A stretch of DNA of 64,000 bases from Pandoraea faecigallinarum (GTDB taxonomy: Bacteria; Pseudomonadota; Gammaproteobacteria; Burkholderiales; Burkholderiaceae), in NCBI RefSeq assembly GCF_001029105.3, contig NZ_CP011809.2:1-64000 (forward strand), given 5' to 3'. Both the position numbers and the translations under genes were made by a program. The notes under the pieces are model-generated. The model worked only from the letters and a program-made list of their open reading frames with translations, did not search any database and had not been told where the DNA came from. Shown piece by piece: positions 7,692-16,960 of this stretch. Numbering within the stretch: position 1 is the first letter of the stretch; every line of letters begins with the position of its first letter.

Positions 7692-10670
7692 ATGCTCAAC
7701 GTGACCCCGATTCGCGGCAACAACCAGTATGCGGCGGCGCACTATTTTGCAGCCGCCGACGATTACTACGCCAAGGAACATCCCGGCGAGTGGCAGGGCG
7801 AAGGGGCGCAGCTGCTTGGACTCACCGGGCCGATCGAGCAGGCCCAGTTCTCGCGCCTGCTCGATGGCCGGTTGCCCAATGGCGAGCGCATTCAGACGAC
7901 GTTCGATACGACCGCTCACAAAAAGCGCATGGGGCTCGACCTCACATTTTCGGCCCCCAAGTCGGTATCGATGCAGGCGCTTGTCGCCGGCGACCGGGAG
8001 GTCAGTGCAGCGCACGACCGCGCCGTCACGCGCGCCCTCGAACAGGTCGAGCGGTTGGCCGAGGCCCGTAAGAAGACCAAGGGCAAGAGCTGTCGCGAGC
8101 GTACCGGGAATATGGTCATTGGCAAGTTCCGGCACGAGATGAGCCGGGCCAAAGATCCCCAGCTTCACACGCACGCCGTCGTACTGAACATGACACGGCG
8201 CGCCGACGGCGCGTGGCGTGCGTTGTCGAACGAGGATATTTTCCGCGCCTACGACGGCATCGATGCCCTATACAAAGCCGAATTGGCGAGAGGCATGCAG
8301 GCGCTGGGTTACGCGATCCGGGTCGTTGACGACAAGGGCAATTTTGAGTTGGCCCACATCAGCCGTGAGCAGATCGAGGCGTTTTCCGCGCGTAGCCGCG
8401 TCATCGAGCAAGCGCTGGCCGACGAGGGCAAGACGCGCACGAGTGCGAGCACGCTCGAAAAACAGGTGATTGCACTCGCCACACGGCCGCGTAAAGACGA
8501 ATCCGACCGGCAGATCGTCAAACAGTACTGGATCGAGAAAAGCCGCGAACTGGGCATCGACTACGGCGCCCGCTCGCCGCTCGACGGGCACAGCGAGGGT
8601 CCACGCAGCGCGCTCGATCGCGCTGCGGCAATGAGCCTGCCAGTCGGGCTCACGCCGGCGCAGGCGGTGGTGCAGTACGCGATTAATCACCTCACCGAAC
8701 GTGAGGCCGTGGTGCGGGAAAGCGCGCTCACGGCGACGGCCCTGCGCCGCGCGGTCGGGCTGGCCGGCATCGAGGAGGTGTGTGCCGAAATCCGGCGCCT
8801 GGTCGAGCAAGGGGCGCTGATCGAGGCGGTGCCAGCCTACCGCACGACCAGATCCATGGACGGACCGGCGCTCTCGCCGGCCGGCTGGGCGAGCTTTTTG
8901 AGTGAACGCGAAGGATTAACCCAGCAGGAGGCCCGCGCTTATGTATCTCAGGCCATCCAGCGTGGGTCTCTTGTGGCGGCCGAGACGCTTTATACGACCC
9001 ACAAGGCGCTGGCGCGCGAGAAGGCGATACTGGCCATTGAACGCAGCGGCCGCGCCGCGCTTGCGCCGATCATGACCGCTGTGGCGGTCAAAGCGGCGCT
9101 TGAGGGCTTCCCACTGAACGCTGACCAGCGTTTGGCTGTGGAGACCATCATCGCGACGCCGCACCGGTTCGTCGGCAACCAGGGCGACGCCGGTACCGGA
9201 AAAACCTATACCGTCAACCAGGCCGTCGCACTCATCCGGCAGGCGGCAGCAGGCAACGGCGGTGAGAGCGGATACCGCACCGTCGCGCTCGCACCCTACG
9301 GCAACCAGGTGACGGCGCTTAGGAACGCGGGGCTCGACGCGCACACGCTGGCGAGCTTTCTGCGTGCCAAAGACAAGTCTATCGATGCCAGGACGATCGT
9401 CGTGCTGGATGAGGCGGGCGTCGTCGGCGCCCGCCAGATGGAGCAGCTCATGCGCGCCGTCGAGCAGGCCGGTGCGCGTATGGTGATGATCGGCGACACC
9501 AAGCAGACCGAGGCCATCGAGGCCGGCAAGCCGTTCGCGCAGCTTCAGCAGGGCGGCATGCCCACCACCCGCATCAGCGAGATTACGCGGCAGGAAGACC
9601 GCGCGCTCAAAACCGCGGTCGAACACGCCGCCGAGGGCCGCGTCACGCAATCGCTTGCGCACCTCAGCCACGTGGAAGAATTCAAGGAACCGTCCGAGCG
9701 CCATCGCGCCATCGTCGCGGACTACATCGCGCTCACGGAAGCCGAGCGCCGAGATACGCTGATCGTCGCCGGCACGAACGATGCCCGCCGTGAGATCAAC
9801 CGCATGGTGCGCGAGTCGCTGGCGCTCACGGGGAACGGGCGCGAGTTCGAGACCCTGACCCGCGTGGACATGACGCAGGCGCAGCGCCGCTTTGCCCCGA
9901 GCTATCAGCCGGGCATGGTGATCCAGCCCGAGCGCGACTATCAGAAAGCCGGGCTGACGCGAGGCGAAACCTACCGCGTCCGGGAAGCGTTACCGGGCAA
10001 TATACTGCGCCTGCAACGGCCCGACGGCACCACGGCCGCGATCAACCCTCGCCGGGCGACGCAGCTCAGCGTCTACCAGCTGGAGCGCGCCGAGCTCTCA
10101 GTCGGCGATACCGTGCGGATCAACCGCAACGATCCCGGGCGCGATCTGACCAACGGCGACCGCCTGCGGGTGGTCGGGGTGGCGGGCGGTGCTGTCACAT
10201 TGGAATCGCTTGAATCGATCGAGCCGCGCGAAGGCCGGCCGGTGCGCTCGCTTGAGTTGCCGTCCACGAGGCCCCTGCATCTTGAGCACGCCTACGCCTC
10301 GACCGTTCACAGCGCGCAGGGCCTGACCAGTGAGCGCGCCCTGATTGCGCTCGATACGAGAAGCCGCACCACGTCGATGAACCTCTATTACGTTGCCATC
10401 AGCCGGGCGCGGCAGGAGGCCCGCGTCTATACGAACTCGCTCGGCGAGCTACCGGACGCCATCGCCCGGCGTTTCGACAAGAGCACGGCACTGGCGCTCC
10501 AGCGCGAACGACAGGTGCTGCGCCGCGAGGCCGGCCTGCCGCCAAAAGGCGCGGCTGACGGCAAACCGGCGCTATCGCGCCCGCCACGCGAGCCGCATGA
10601 ACTGCACGAGCCGCAGCGCAGGGCGCCGGCGAGTGGCAAGGAATCATCGGGGTACGAGCGCTTTGACTAA
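7692..10670 (+). CDS. MobF conjugative relaxase-helicase (TrwC/TraI family)
   Basis: This 992-residue protein nicks oriT and unwinds plasmid DNA during transfer. The relaxase domain (about 1-300) has the paired tyrosines Y25/Y26 (DDYYAKEH) and the three-histidine metal site (H148 in KFRHEM, H159 and H161 in PQLHTHAVV). The RecD-like helicase part has Walker A GDAGTGKTYTV near residue 500, Walker B VVLDEAGVVGARQM near 570 and a late TVHSAQGLTSERALI motif. The C-terminus is Pro/Arg-rich. Length matches TrwC (about 966). It is the last gene of the operon, with an iteron region and the stb-like genes following, as next to oriT in R388-type plasmids. Confidence 0.96.
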   Translation: MLNVTPIRGNNQYAAAHYFAAADDYYAKEHPGEWQGEGAQLLGLTGPIEQAQFSRLLDGRLPNGERIQTTFDTTAHKKRMGLDLTFSAPKSVSMQALVAGDREVSAAHDRAVTRALEQVERLAEARKKTKGKSCRERTGNMVIGKFRHEMSRAKDPQLHTHAVVLNMTRRADGAWRALSNEDIFRAYDGIDALYKAELARGMQALGYAIRVVDDKGNFELAHISREQIEAFSARSRVIEQALADEGKTRTSASTLEKQVIALATRPRKDESDRQIVKQYWIEKSRELGIDYGARSPLDGHSEGPRSALDRAAAMSLPVGLTPAQAVVQYAINHLTEREAVVRESALTATALRRAVGLAGIEEVCAEIRRLVEQGALIEAVPAYRTTRSMDGPALSPAGWASFLSEREGLTQQEARAYVSQAIQRGSLVAAETLYTTHKALAREKAILAIERSGRAALAPIMTAVAVKAALEGFPLNADQRLAVETIIATPHRFVGNQGDAGTGKTYTVNQAVALIRQAAAGNGGESGYRTVALAPYGNQVTALRNAGLDAHTLASFLRAKDKSIDARTIVVLDEAGVVGARQMEQLMRAVEQAGARMVMIGDTKQTEAIEAGKPFAQLQQGGMPTTRISEITRQEDRALKTAVEHAAEGRVTQSLAHLSHVEEFKEPSERHRAIVADYIALTEAERRDTLIVAGTNDARREINRMVRESLALTGNGREFETLTRVDMTQAQRRFAPSYQPGMVIQPERDYQKAGLTRGETYRVREALPGNILRLQRPDGTTAAINPRRATQLSVYQLERAELSVGDTVRINRNDPGRDLTNGDRLRVVGVAGGAVTLESLESIEPREGRPVRSLELPSTRPLHLEHAYASTVHSAQGLTSERALIALDTRSRTTSMNLYYVAISRARQEARVYTNSLGELPDAIARRFDKSTALALQRERQVLRREAGLPPKGAADGKPALSRPPREPHELHEPQRRAPASGKESSGYERFD

Positions 10671-10810
10671 TTCCGTGCCAACAATGGGAGCACGGCTGGC
10701 GCGTGAGCGACGCATTCAAAACGGTCGAATGGCGGATGTCGGGCAAAACTCGAAGGCAATGGACGGGGCCATCGCCAAGAGAACCCCGCAGGGGGTGCGT
10801 TTCGTGTATT

Positions 10811-10845
10811 GAGGTTTTCGGGCCCGTTAAGGGACCAAAAACCTC
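10811..10845 (+). terminator. Hairpin after the relaxase gene (terminator or oriT stem)
   Basis: GAGGTTTT at 10811-10818 pairs with AAAACCTC at 10838-10845 across a 19-base loop that contains GGGCCC. It lies 140 bases after the relaxase stop. No long T tract follows, so it is either a weak terminator or a relaxosome-related stem. Confidence 0.35.
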
Positions 10846-10975
10846 CAGGGTTAAGGGCGTTCACACGGTATAGGCCGAAGGCCGTAGGGGAATTGTTCTG
10901 AAAGAACAGCAACGTGATAGCGAAGAACGAGCAAAAGTCTAACAACTGCACACCGAAATGAGAGCGTAGTCGAAG

Positions 10976-11030
10976 TGATGCAGTAGGTATGTAGTAGTGC
11001 AATGGTAGTGATTCAGTAGTGATTTGGTAG
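10976..11030 (+). repeat. Five direct 11-bp iterons upstream of stbA-like gene
   Basis: Five contiguous 11-bp units are visible: TGATGCAGTAG, GTATGTAGTAG, TGCAATGGTAG, TGATTCAGTAG and TGATTTGGTAG (10976-11030); every unit ends in GTAG. A possible sixth unit, TGAGAGCGTAG, lies at 10959-10969, out of phase by 6 bases. In plasmid R388, StbA binds five 9-bp repeats with 2-bp spacers (period 11) just upstream of stbA next to oriT. The same number, period and position here support a functional equivalent, that is, a binding site for the product of the next gene and a partition/conjugation switch. Confidence 0.7.
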
Positions 11031-11056
11031 CGAATGAAGCCACTCGTGAGGACCCC

Positions 11057-11511
11057 ATGAGCGAAACTGAATTGAAAGCCCGAATCGAGGCGCTCAAGCG
11101 CTCGACGAAAGCCTCCCGGCTGCGCCAATTGATGCCGACGATCGAGGCGAAGCTCGCCGAGGGCGTGCGCGCGGCCGAGATTGTCGAGACGTTGCGCAAG
11201 GGGGGCTGGAACTGACGATAGCCACCTTCAGAAACTACCTGTACCAATACCGTGCCAGGCATCGGAACAAGAGTACGGAGCGGCCGGAGGTGCCCGGCGG
11301 ATCCCAGACGGCCGGGGTGCCCGCGTCACGCCGGCCCGAGGCGTGCGTGTCGCAGGAGAGTGTCCCGCCCGCAACAGATAGCGGGCCTCCCCCGCCGCGA
11401 GAACCGCTCTCGGTGCAGGAGCTCGATCGTCTGATGAAGCCCGATCCGGCGGAACTGGCCGAACGGATCGCGCGCTATGAGCGACTCGCGATAGAGAAAG
11501 AAAGGAAATGA
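11057..11511 (+). pseudogene. StbA-like small DNA-binding protein, frameshifted at a G6 tract
   Basis: The ATG at 11057 (after GAGGA) begins a helical, basic protein (MSETELKARIEALKRSTKAS) that stops at 11215 after ETLRKGGWN. The natural continuation, LTIATFRNYLYQYRARHR, is in another frame and runs to 11511 (ending IARYERLAIEKERK). Adding one G to the G6 tract at 11200-11205 fuses them into about 151 residues with a helix-turn-helix-like centre (VRAAEIVETLRKGG then LTIATFRNYL). The second frame has no normal start codon, which supports one original gene. Position next to 11-bp iterons and upstream of stbB/stbC-like genes argues for StbA; sequence homology is not certain. Confidence 0.5.
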
Positions 11512-11644
11512 TATGAACGCCTCCCACCCGTGAGCGGTAGGAGCTAGCAGAAAGGAATCGAAGGCGGAGCCTCACGGGCCAACGGCAACAGAGTGCCCAG
11601 ATGGAAGACCATAGAGGTTTTCCTAGCAAACCGGAGGCTCCGAA
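11512..11644 (+). other. Non-coding leader of the IS110 element (possible bridge-RNA region)
   Basis: The 133 bases between the broken stbA-like gene and the IS110-family transposase have no open frame and contain the pairable segments CTCCCACCCGTGAG and GGAGCCTCACGGG. IS110-family elements carry a non-coding end that encodes a structured guide (bridge) RNA, placed 5' or 3' of the gene depending on the subgroup. I cannot assign which end it is here. The exact left boundary of the element is not visible. Confidence 0.3.
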
Positions 11645-12664
11645 ATGAAGCATACGACAGTGGGTGTGGACATTGCAAAGAACGTGATGCAGCTCCATTA
11701 CATCGACGCAGAGACGGGCGAAATCGTGAACAAACCGGTGAGACGGGGCGCGTTTCTCGAACACTTCGCGAATCTGGCTCCGTGCCTGGTCGGGATGGAG
11801 GCGTGCGGTGGCTCACAGCACTGGGCCCGCAAGCTCACGACGATGGGCCACGAGGTGAAGCTGATGCCGGGGAAATTTGTGAAGGCGTTTGTGATGGGCA
11901 ACAAAAACGACGCAGCCGACGCGAAAGCCATCTGGCTAGCCGTGCAGCATGCAGGCAAATCGGTTGCGGTAAAGACGGAAACACAACAGGCGGTACTGGG
12001 ACTGCACCGGATGCGCGAACAGTTGGTGAAGTTCCGCACAATGCAGATTAATGGCTTGCGCGGCCTGCTTGCCGAGTACGGCGAAGTGACGGGCAAAGGC
12101 CGGGCTGCGCTGGATAAGGCGATCCCCGGTGTACTGGAGCGACTGGTCGATCGTCTGCCGGCGATTCTGATCGACACGTTGCGCGAGCAATGGAACGGGT
12201 TGGCGGAGCTAGATAAACAGATTGCGAGCATCGAGCGACGTCTGCAGACGTGGATGAGAGAGGACAAAGCGAGCAAAGCGATTGCGGCGATACCGGGCGT
12301 TGGTCTGCTGACGGCGACGGCGGCTGTTGCGACGATAGGCGATGCGAAGACGTTCAAATCTGGGCGAGAGTTCGCGGCTTGGATTGGATTGGTTCCGAGG
12401 CAAACGGGTACGGGTGGCAAGGTGCATCTGCACGGAATCAGTAAGCGAGGCGATATATATCTACGCAAGCTGTTGATCCACGGTGCGCGCAGCGTGCTGT
12501 GTCTGGCGAAAGAGCCAGGGCCGTGGGCCGAAGGAATCAAAAAGCGGCGACCGCTAAACGTAGCAATCGTGGCTCAGGCCAACAGGATTGCCCGCACGAT
12601 CTGGGCGATCCTGGCGCACGACAGGCAGTACGAACGGGGTTACCTGAGCGTGAAGCCGGTTTAA
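11645..12664 (+). CDS. IS110-family (IS1111-like) transposase
   Basis: The 339-residue protein begins MKHTTVGVDIAKNVMQLHYI, the N-terminal DEDD RuvC-like motif of IS110 transposases. The further acidic residues are in VGMEACGGSQHW and NKNDAADAKAIW. The C-terminal transposase_20 region has IPGVGLLTATAAVATIGD and FAAWIGLVPRQTGTGGK. These enzymes recombine DNA without terminal inverted repeats or target duplications. The element splits the stb-like operon between stbA and stbB, and its 3' tail (12665-12817 and 14025-about 14150) is interrupted by an IS481 copy. Confidence 0.93.
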   Translation: MKHTTVGVDIAKNVMQLHYIDAETGEIVNKPVRRGAFLEHFANLAPCLVGMEACGGSQHWARKLTTMGHEVKLMPGKFVKAFVMGNKNDAADAKAIWLAVQHAGKSVAVKTETQQAVLGLHRMREQLVKFRTMQINGLRGLLAEYGEVTGKGRAALDKAIPGVLERLVDRLPAILIDTLREQWNGLAELDKQIASIERRLQTWMREDKASKAIAAIPGVGLLTATAAVATIGDAKTFKSGREFAAWIGLVPRQTGTGGKVHLHGISKRGDIYLRKLLIHGARSVLCLAKEPGPWAEGIKKRRPLNVAIVAQANRIARTIWAILAHDRQYERGYLSVKPV

Positions 12665-12817
12665 CCGATGAGCACTGGGTAGCAGGACGATTAATTTTTA
12701 CAGGATGACACGTCGAAAGGTTGCGCTGGCAATCGTATGTAATGACAAGACAGGTCGGACCGGGACTCGCTAAACCTGAATTTTCGGATGAGCTTCGAGC
12801 TCGCTAAGGAAATGAGG

Positions 12818-14024
12818 TGTATTAGCTGAGACTTGATCTGACAGGTAGTCGGAAGGATTAAGCGGTCACGGCAGCTGAATGAGGAATGAGTTTCTCCTTG
12901 GCGAGCGAGAGAGAATCGAGGAAAGTCTGCATGGGCGTCTTGCCATAGCACCATCGACCTTGATGTTCTCGCCGCGTGTTGTACTCGTCAAGCCAGTGGT
13001 CGAGGTCGGCCTGCAGTGCGGGGATGCAGTCGTAGATTTTCCTGCGAAAGGCGATGCGATAGAACTCGTTGAGCATCGTCTTGTGCAACCGCTCGACGAT
13101 ACCGTTGGTCTGGGGCGACCTGGCCCGAGTACGGGTGTGGTCGATGTTTTCCACCGCCAGATAGAGCTCATACTCGTGATGCTCGGGGTTACCGCAATAT
13201 TCGGTGCCACGATCGGTCAGGATGCGCATAAGCGGGATGCCGTGGCTATCGAAGAAGGGCAGAACGCGGTCGTTGAGCAGATCAGCCGCCGGCAGTGGCG
13301 TCTTGCGATCGTAGAGCTTGGCGAATGCGACCTTCGAGTAGGTATCGACGAACGTCTGCTGGTAGACCCGGCCCACCCCTTTGAGCGTGCCGACGTAGAA
13401 GGTGTCCTGAGCGCCGCAGTAGCCGGGACACTCTGACTCGAATTCGCCGTGCGTTTCTTTCTCAAGCTTGGCCCGCTCGAGCGAGGCGAGCTGGGTCTCG
13501 GTGAGCACCAGCCCTTCCTGCGCAGATTTGGCCTCCAACGCCGTCAGGCGTTTGTTCATGGTCTCGAGGTCGTGACGTAGCCAGATGCTGCGCACGCCCT
13601 GAGGCGAGACGTGCAGCGCATGACGCTTGAGCACCTCATTGGCGATGCGGATCTGGCCGTACGCGGGCAACTCCAGGGCCAGCTCGACCACTGCGGCTTC
13701 GACCTGCGGATCCACGCGATTCTTGGGCTGCGGGCGCCGCCGAGAGATTTCCTGCAGGGCGGCTTCGCCGCCCGTCTCGTACAGTTCTTTGAATCGGTAA
13801 AAACTGTCGCGTGAATAGCCCATCACGCGACACGCTTGACTGACATTACCGAGCTGGCGGGCTAGCTCGAGAATTCCGACTTTGGCACGAATGACTTTCT
13901 GATCTTGCGTCATGGTGGACTCCTTGCGGTTCAGGGACCGCAACGTTGCCGTCACTGGATGCGACGAACAACGCTGTGCCCCGGGAGAAACCGACAGCTG
14001 TCAGATTTAGTCTAGGCTATTACA
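12818..14024 (-). mobile_element. IS481-family element, copy 1, complete with 7-bp target duplication
   Basis: The element is 1207 bp and ends TGTATTAGCTGAGACTTG at the left and, on the other strand, TGTAATAGCCTAGACTAA at the right, imperfect inverted repeats extending to about 34 bp. It is flanked by AATGAGG at 12811-12817 and 14025-14031, a clear 7-bp target-site duplication, so it is a simple insertion. It sits in the tail of the IS110 element. An identical-protein copy lies in the opposite direction at 15668-16874 and a truncated one at 53.1 kb. Confidence 0.92.
12858..13913 (-). CDS. IS481-family transposase (copy 1)
   Basis: The start at 13913 is chosen because AAGGAG lies 7 bases upstream; it gives a 351-residue protein. 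The N-terminal helix-turn-helix reads [18 protein letters not shown], and a DDE integrase core follows with [14 protein letters not shown] and [16 protein letters not shown]. The C-terminal segment ([19 protein letters not shown]) is typical of IS481/IS3-type integrases. It is intact and identical in protein sequence to copy 2. Confidence 0.93.
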   Translation of the reverse strand: MTQDQKVIRAKVGILELARQLGNVSQACRVMGYSRDSFYRFKELYETGGEAALQEISRRRPQPKNRVDPQVEAAVVELALELPAYGQIRIANEVLKRHALHVSPQGVRSIWLRHDLETMNKRLTALEAKSAQEGLVLTETQLASLERAKLEKETHGEFESECPGYCGAQDTFYVGTLKGVGRVYQQTFVDTYSKVAFAKLYDRKTPLPAADLLNDRVLPFFDSHGIPLMRILTDRGTEYCGNPEHHEYELYLAVENIDHTRTRARSPQTNGIVERLHKTMLNEFYRIAFRRKIYDCIPALQADLDHWLDEYNTRREHQGRWCYGKTPMQTFLDSLSLAKEKLIPHSAAVTA

Positions 14025-14168
14025 AATGAGGTGCGGGTCCGCGGATTTCATGGTGGGCCGCAGCGTATCGGGCTGCAACAAGCCCGGATATAAAGCTGCA
14101 ACCCCTCCTGTCACAGTCGGAACACACGAAAAACCGTCGCAAACGGGAGGCGTTCATATAAGCCGAAA

Positions 14169-14873
14169 ATGAAAGTCGCGGTCCTGAATTTCAGTGGGAA
14201 TCCGGGCAAGACCACGCTGGTCGATCATCTGCTCGCGCCGCGCATGAACGCGCCCAGGTTCGAGATCGAGACCCTCAATGCGAGCTCGGCCGACACCGGC
14301 GCGCTGCGCCTGAAGGGCCGCGACTACGGCGGGCTGCAAGAGGGCCTGATGACGCTCGACTCGGCCATCGTCGACGTGGGCGCTTCCAACGTCGAGGAAT
14401 TCATCAAACAGATGGGCCAGTTCGAAAGGTCGCACGACGAGTTCGACTACTTCGTGGTGCCTGCGGTGAGCGAGAAAAAGCAACAAACCGACACCGTGAA
14501 CACGATTGAGACACTGGCTGGCCTCGGTGTGTCGGCACAGAAAATCCGCGTGGTGTTCAACAAGGTCGAACTCGAAGACGCGAGCGACGTGCCGCGTCTG
14601 TTTCGGACGATCTTCGGCTTGCACGATGGTACCCAAAGCTTCACGCTGCGAGCAGACGCCGTGGTGTTCAAAAACGAGATTTTCGAGCGGCTGCGGGGGC
14701 TGAACAAGTCCGTCGCCGACGTTATTGCGGACGACACGGACTATCGGGCCATGCTGCGCGAAGCGGGCGATGAGGCGACCCGCTCGCGCGCAGTAAGCAT
14801 GATCAGCGCCCAGCGCCTGGCCAAATCTGCCCACAAGAACCTCGAGAACGTCTACCGGGCGTTGTTCAGGTAA
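14169..14873 (+). CDS. StbB-like ParA-superfamily ATPase
   Basis: The 234-residue protein starts MKVAVLNFSGNPGKTTLVDH, a deviant Walker P-loop at about residues 9-17, and has SAIVDVGASNVEEF as the second nucleotide-binding strand (acidic residue in IVDVG). The pattern DYFVVPAVSEKKQQTDTVNT matches StbB proteins of IncW/IncN/PromA plasmids, which balance segregation and conjugation with StbA. It begins 18 bases after GGGAGG, has stbC-like 12 bases downstream, and has been cut off from its presumed promoter and stbA by about 2.6 kb of IS DNA. Confidence 0.75.
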   Translation: MKVAVLNFSGNPGKTTLVDHLLAPRMNAPRFEIETLNASSADTGALRLKGRDYGGLQEGLMTLDSAIVDVGASNVEEFIKQMGQFERSHDEFDYFVVPAVSEKKQQTDTVNTIETLAGLGVSAQKIRVVFNKVELEDASDVPRLFRTIFGLHDGTQSFTLRADAVVFKNEIFERLRGLNKSVADVIADDTDYRAMLREAGDEATRSRAVSMISAQRLAKSAHKNLENVYRALFR

Positions 14874-14885
14874 TCGGGAGGGGTC

Positions 14886-15275
14886 ATGGCCACTGATGTC
14901 GCCACCGCGCGCGAAGCGCTGATGGCCGAGCTGCTCCAGGAGGCTGACACGCTCGTGCGGCGCTTTGAGCAGGCTGACCAGGCGCTGGCCGCCAGGATGG
15001 AGCAAGCGACCACGGACGCGGCCGGTAAGGCGTTTCTGGCCGCCCGGCTCAGCTTCGAGTCCGTTATCGACAAAAACGCCGCGAAACTGACTGAAGCGGG
15101 CCGACACGCGGCGGCGCAGATCGGCAATCAGCTCAATCATAATGCCGCGCGGGCCGTCGCCGTGAACCTCGCGCTTGAGCGCAAGGCGCGGCGGTTCGTG
15201 CTGCTGCTTGTCGGCTTCGCGTTCGTCGCAGGGGCGGTAGGTGGATTCGTCGGGGCCCGGCTGGCCGGCCTCTGA
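14886..15275 (+). CDS. StbC-like small membrane protein
   Basis: The 129-residue protein has a long amphipathic, probably coiled-coil, segment (about 5-95, rich in Ala, Glu and Arg), then a C-terminal membrane helix (FVLLLVGFAFVAGAVGGFVG). GGGAGG precedes the ATG and the gene follows stbB by 12 bases. Position, size and a single TM helix fit the third gene of stbABC operons; the function of StbC is not established, and no sequence motif proves homology. Confidence 0.55.
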   Translation: MATDVATAREALMAELLQEADTLVRRFEQADQALAARMEQATTDAAGKAFLAARLSFESVIDKNAAKLTEAGRHAAAQIGNQLNHNAARAVAVNLALERKARRFVLLLVGFAFVAGAVGGFVGARLAGL

Positions 15276-15667
15276 GGCCTTGACACTGAGACATTGACCG
15301 CTAAAAGATGGGTGACCATCGCGCTATCGCCTCACCCAAAAGCATCGCCACAAACAGCGCCTTACATCAGGGGCAGCGCGCCATGATGGCCGGCCACCGG
15401 GGCCCGCGTGGACGATGTCGCCGACGCTTCGAGCTTTGCCGCGCTACCGGTGTGCGGATCCGACAGTTTCGTCGTGTCCTGCGAGCGCCTGATGCCTTGC
15501 CATACAAGCACGCTGAGGCCGCCCCACTGGAGAATGCGGCGGACGACACGTCCGATCTGCGTATGCGACAAGCCGCTGAGCGCCAGCGATGCCACAGAAT
15601 GGTTCGTTGCAATAAGCGTGGGTAGGCGAGCGAGGGCTTAATTAGCGGTGTGGCTGCGCGCTTCATC
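15276..15667. other. Intergenic stretch with an unassigned minus-strand frame
   Basis: No strong gene is seen in 392 bases. A minus-strand frame (15362-15595 from a GTG, open further upstream to about 15631) encodes one hydrophobic helix (WGGLSVLVWQGI) and ends GHHGALPLM. It has no ATG or clear RBS and stops short of the IS481 copy that begins at 15668. It may be a remnant of a small membrane protein gene. Confidence 0.3.
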
Positions 15668-16874
15668 TGTAATAGCCTAGACTAAATCTGACAGCTGTCG
15701 GTTTCTCCCGGGGCACAGCGTTGTTCGTCGCATCCAGTGACGGCAACGTTGCGGTCCCTGAACCGCAAGGAGTCCACCATGACGCAAGATCAGAAAGTCA
15801 TTCGTGCCAAAGTCGGAATTCTCGAGCTAGCCCGCCAGCTCGGTAATGTCAGTCAAGCGTGTCGCGTGATGGGCTATTCACGCGACAGTTTTTACCGATT
15901 CAAAGAACTGTACGAGACGGGCGGCGAAGCCGCCCTGCAGGAAATCTCTCGGCGGCGCCCGCAGCCCAAGAATCGCGTGGATCCGCAGGTCGAAGCCGCA
16001 GTGGTCGAGCTGGCCCTGGAGTTGCCCGCGTACGGCCAGATCCGCATCGCCAATGAGGTGCTCAAGCGTCATGCGCTGCACGTCTCGCCTCAGGGCGTGC
16101 GCAGCATCTGGCTACGTCACGACCTCGAGACCATGAACAAACGCCTGACGGCGTTGGAGGCCAAATCTGCGCAGGAAGGGCTGGTGCTCACCGAGACCCA
16201 GCTCGCCTCGCTCGAGCGGGCCAAGCTTGAGAAAGAAACGCACGGCGAATTCGAGTCAGAGTGTCCCGGCTACTGCGGCGCTCAGGACACCTTCTACGTC
16301 GGCACGCTCAAAGGGGTGGGCCGGGTCTACCAGCAGACGTTCGTCGATACCTACTCGAAGGTCGCATTCGCCAAGCTCTACGATCGCAAGACGCCACTGC
16401 CGGCGGCTGATCTGCTCAACGACCGCGTTCTGCCCTTCTTCGATAGCCACGGCATCCCGCTTATGCGCATCCTGACCGATCGTGGCACCGAATATTGCGG
16501 TAACCCCGAGCATCACGAGTATGAGCTCTATCTGGCGGTGGAAAACATCGACCACACCCGTACTCGGGCCAGGTCGCCCCAGACCAACGGTATCGTCGAG
16601 CGGTTGCACAAGACGATGCTCAACGAGTTCTATCGCATCGCCTTTCGCAGGAAAATCTACGACTGCATCCCCGCACTGCAGGCCGACCTCGACCACTGGC
16701 TTGACGAGTACAACACGCGGCGAGAACATCAAGGTCGATGGTGCTATGGCAAGACGCCCATGCAGACTTTCCTCGATTCTCTCTCGCTCGCCAAGGAGAA
16801 ACTCATTCCTCATTCAGCTGCCGTGACCGCTTAATCCTTCCGACTACCTGTCAGATCAAGTCTCAGCTAATACA
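15668..16874 (+). mobile_element. IS481-family element, copy 2, complete with 7-bp target duplication
   Basis: This 1207-bp element has the same ends as copy 1 (TGTAATAGCCTAGACT at the left; CTCAGCTAATACA at the right). It is flanked by CTTCATC at 15661-15667 and 16875-16881. Its target duplication differs from that of copy 1, so the two arrived independently even though they form an inverted pair around stbB-stbC. Confidence 0.92.
15779..16834 (+). CDS. IS481-family transposase (copy 2)
   Basis: Identical in protein sequence to the copy at 12858-13913. The start at 15779 follows AAGGAGTCCACC. The HTH ([18 protein letters not shown]) and DDE core ([21 protein letters not shown]) are intact, so it is probably active. 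Confidence 0.93.
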   Translation: MTQDQKVIRAKVGILELARQLGNVSQACRVMGYSRDSFYRFKELYETGGEAALQEISRRRPQPKNRVDPQVEAAVVELALELPAYGQIRIANEVLKRHALHVSPQGVRSIWLRHDLETMNKRLTALEAKSAQEGLVLTETQLASLERAKLEKETHGEFESECPGYCGAQDTFYVGTLKGVGRVYQQTFVDTYSKVAFAKLYDRKTPLPAADLLNDRVLPFFDSHGIPLMRILTDRGTEYCGNPEHHEYELYLAVENIDHTRTRARSPQTNGIVERLHKTMLNEFYRIAFRRKIYDCIPALQADLDHWLDEYNTRREHQGRWCYGKTPMQTFLDSLSLAKEKLIPHSAAVTA

Positions 16875-16960
16875 CTTCATCGACTGGGTTCCCGGTGCTC
16901 GAAACCGTAGAGTCTACCTGTCTACCCCTATCGCGACGGAACCGTTTTTTGTGGTACCCC

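Larger units (their letters stand above)
10671..11056. other. Intergenic candidate oriT/centromere region
   Basis: No convincing gene is seen in these 386 bases. They contain an 8-bp inverted repeat GAGGTTTT/AAAACCTC (10811-10818 and 10838-10845), an AT-richer stretch, and the five 11-bp iterons listed separately. The position between a MobF relaxase gene and an stbA-like gene corresponds to the oriT neighbourhood of R388-type plasmids. I could not identify a nic site by sequence, so the oriT call is inference from position. Confidence 0.4.

Noticed and set aside
14154..15140. 328-codon minus-strand frame opposite stbB/stbC
   Set aside because: No RBS or motif; the plus-strand genes have good starts and a P-loop.
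12818..16874. Composite transposon bounded by the two IS481 copies
   Set aside because: Each copy has its own different 7-bp target duplication, so they did not move as one unit.
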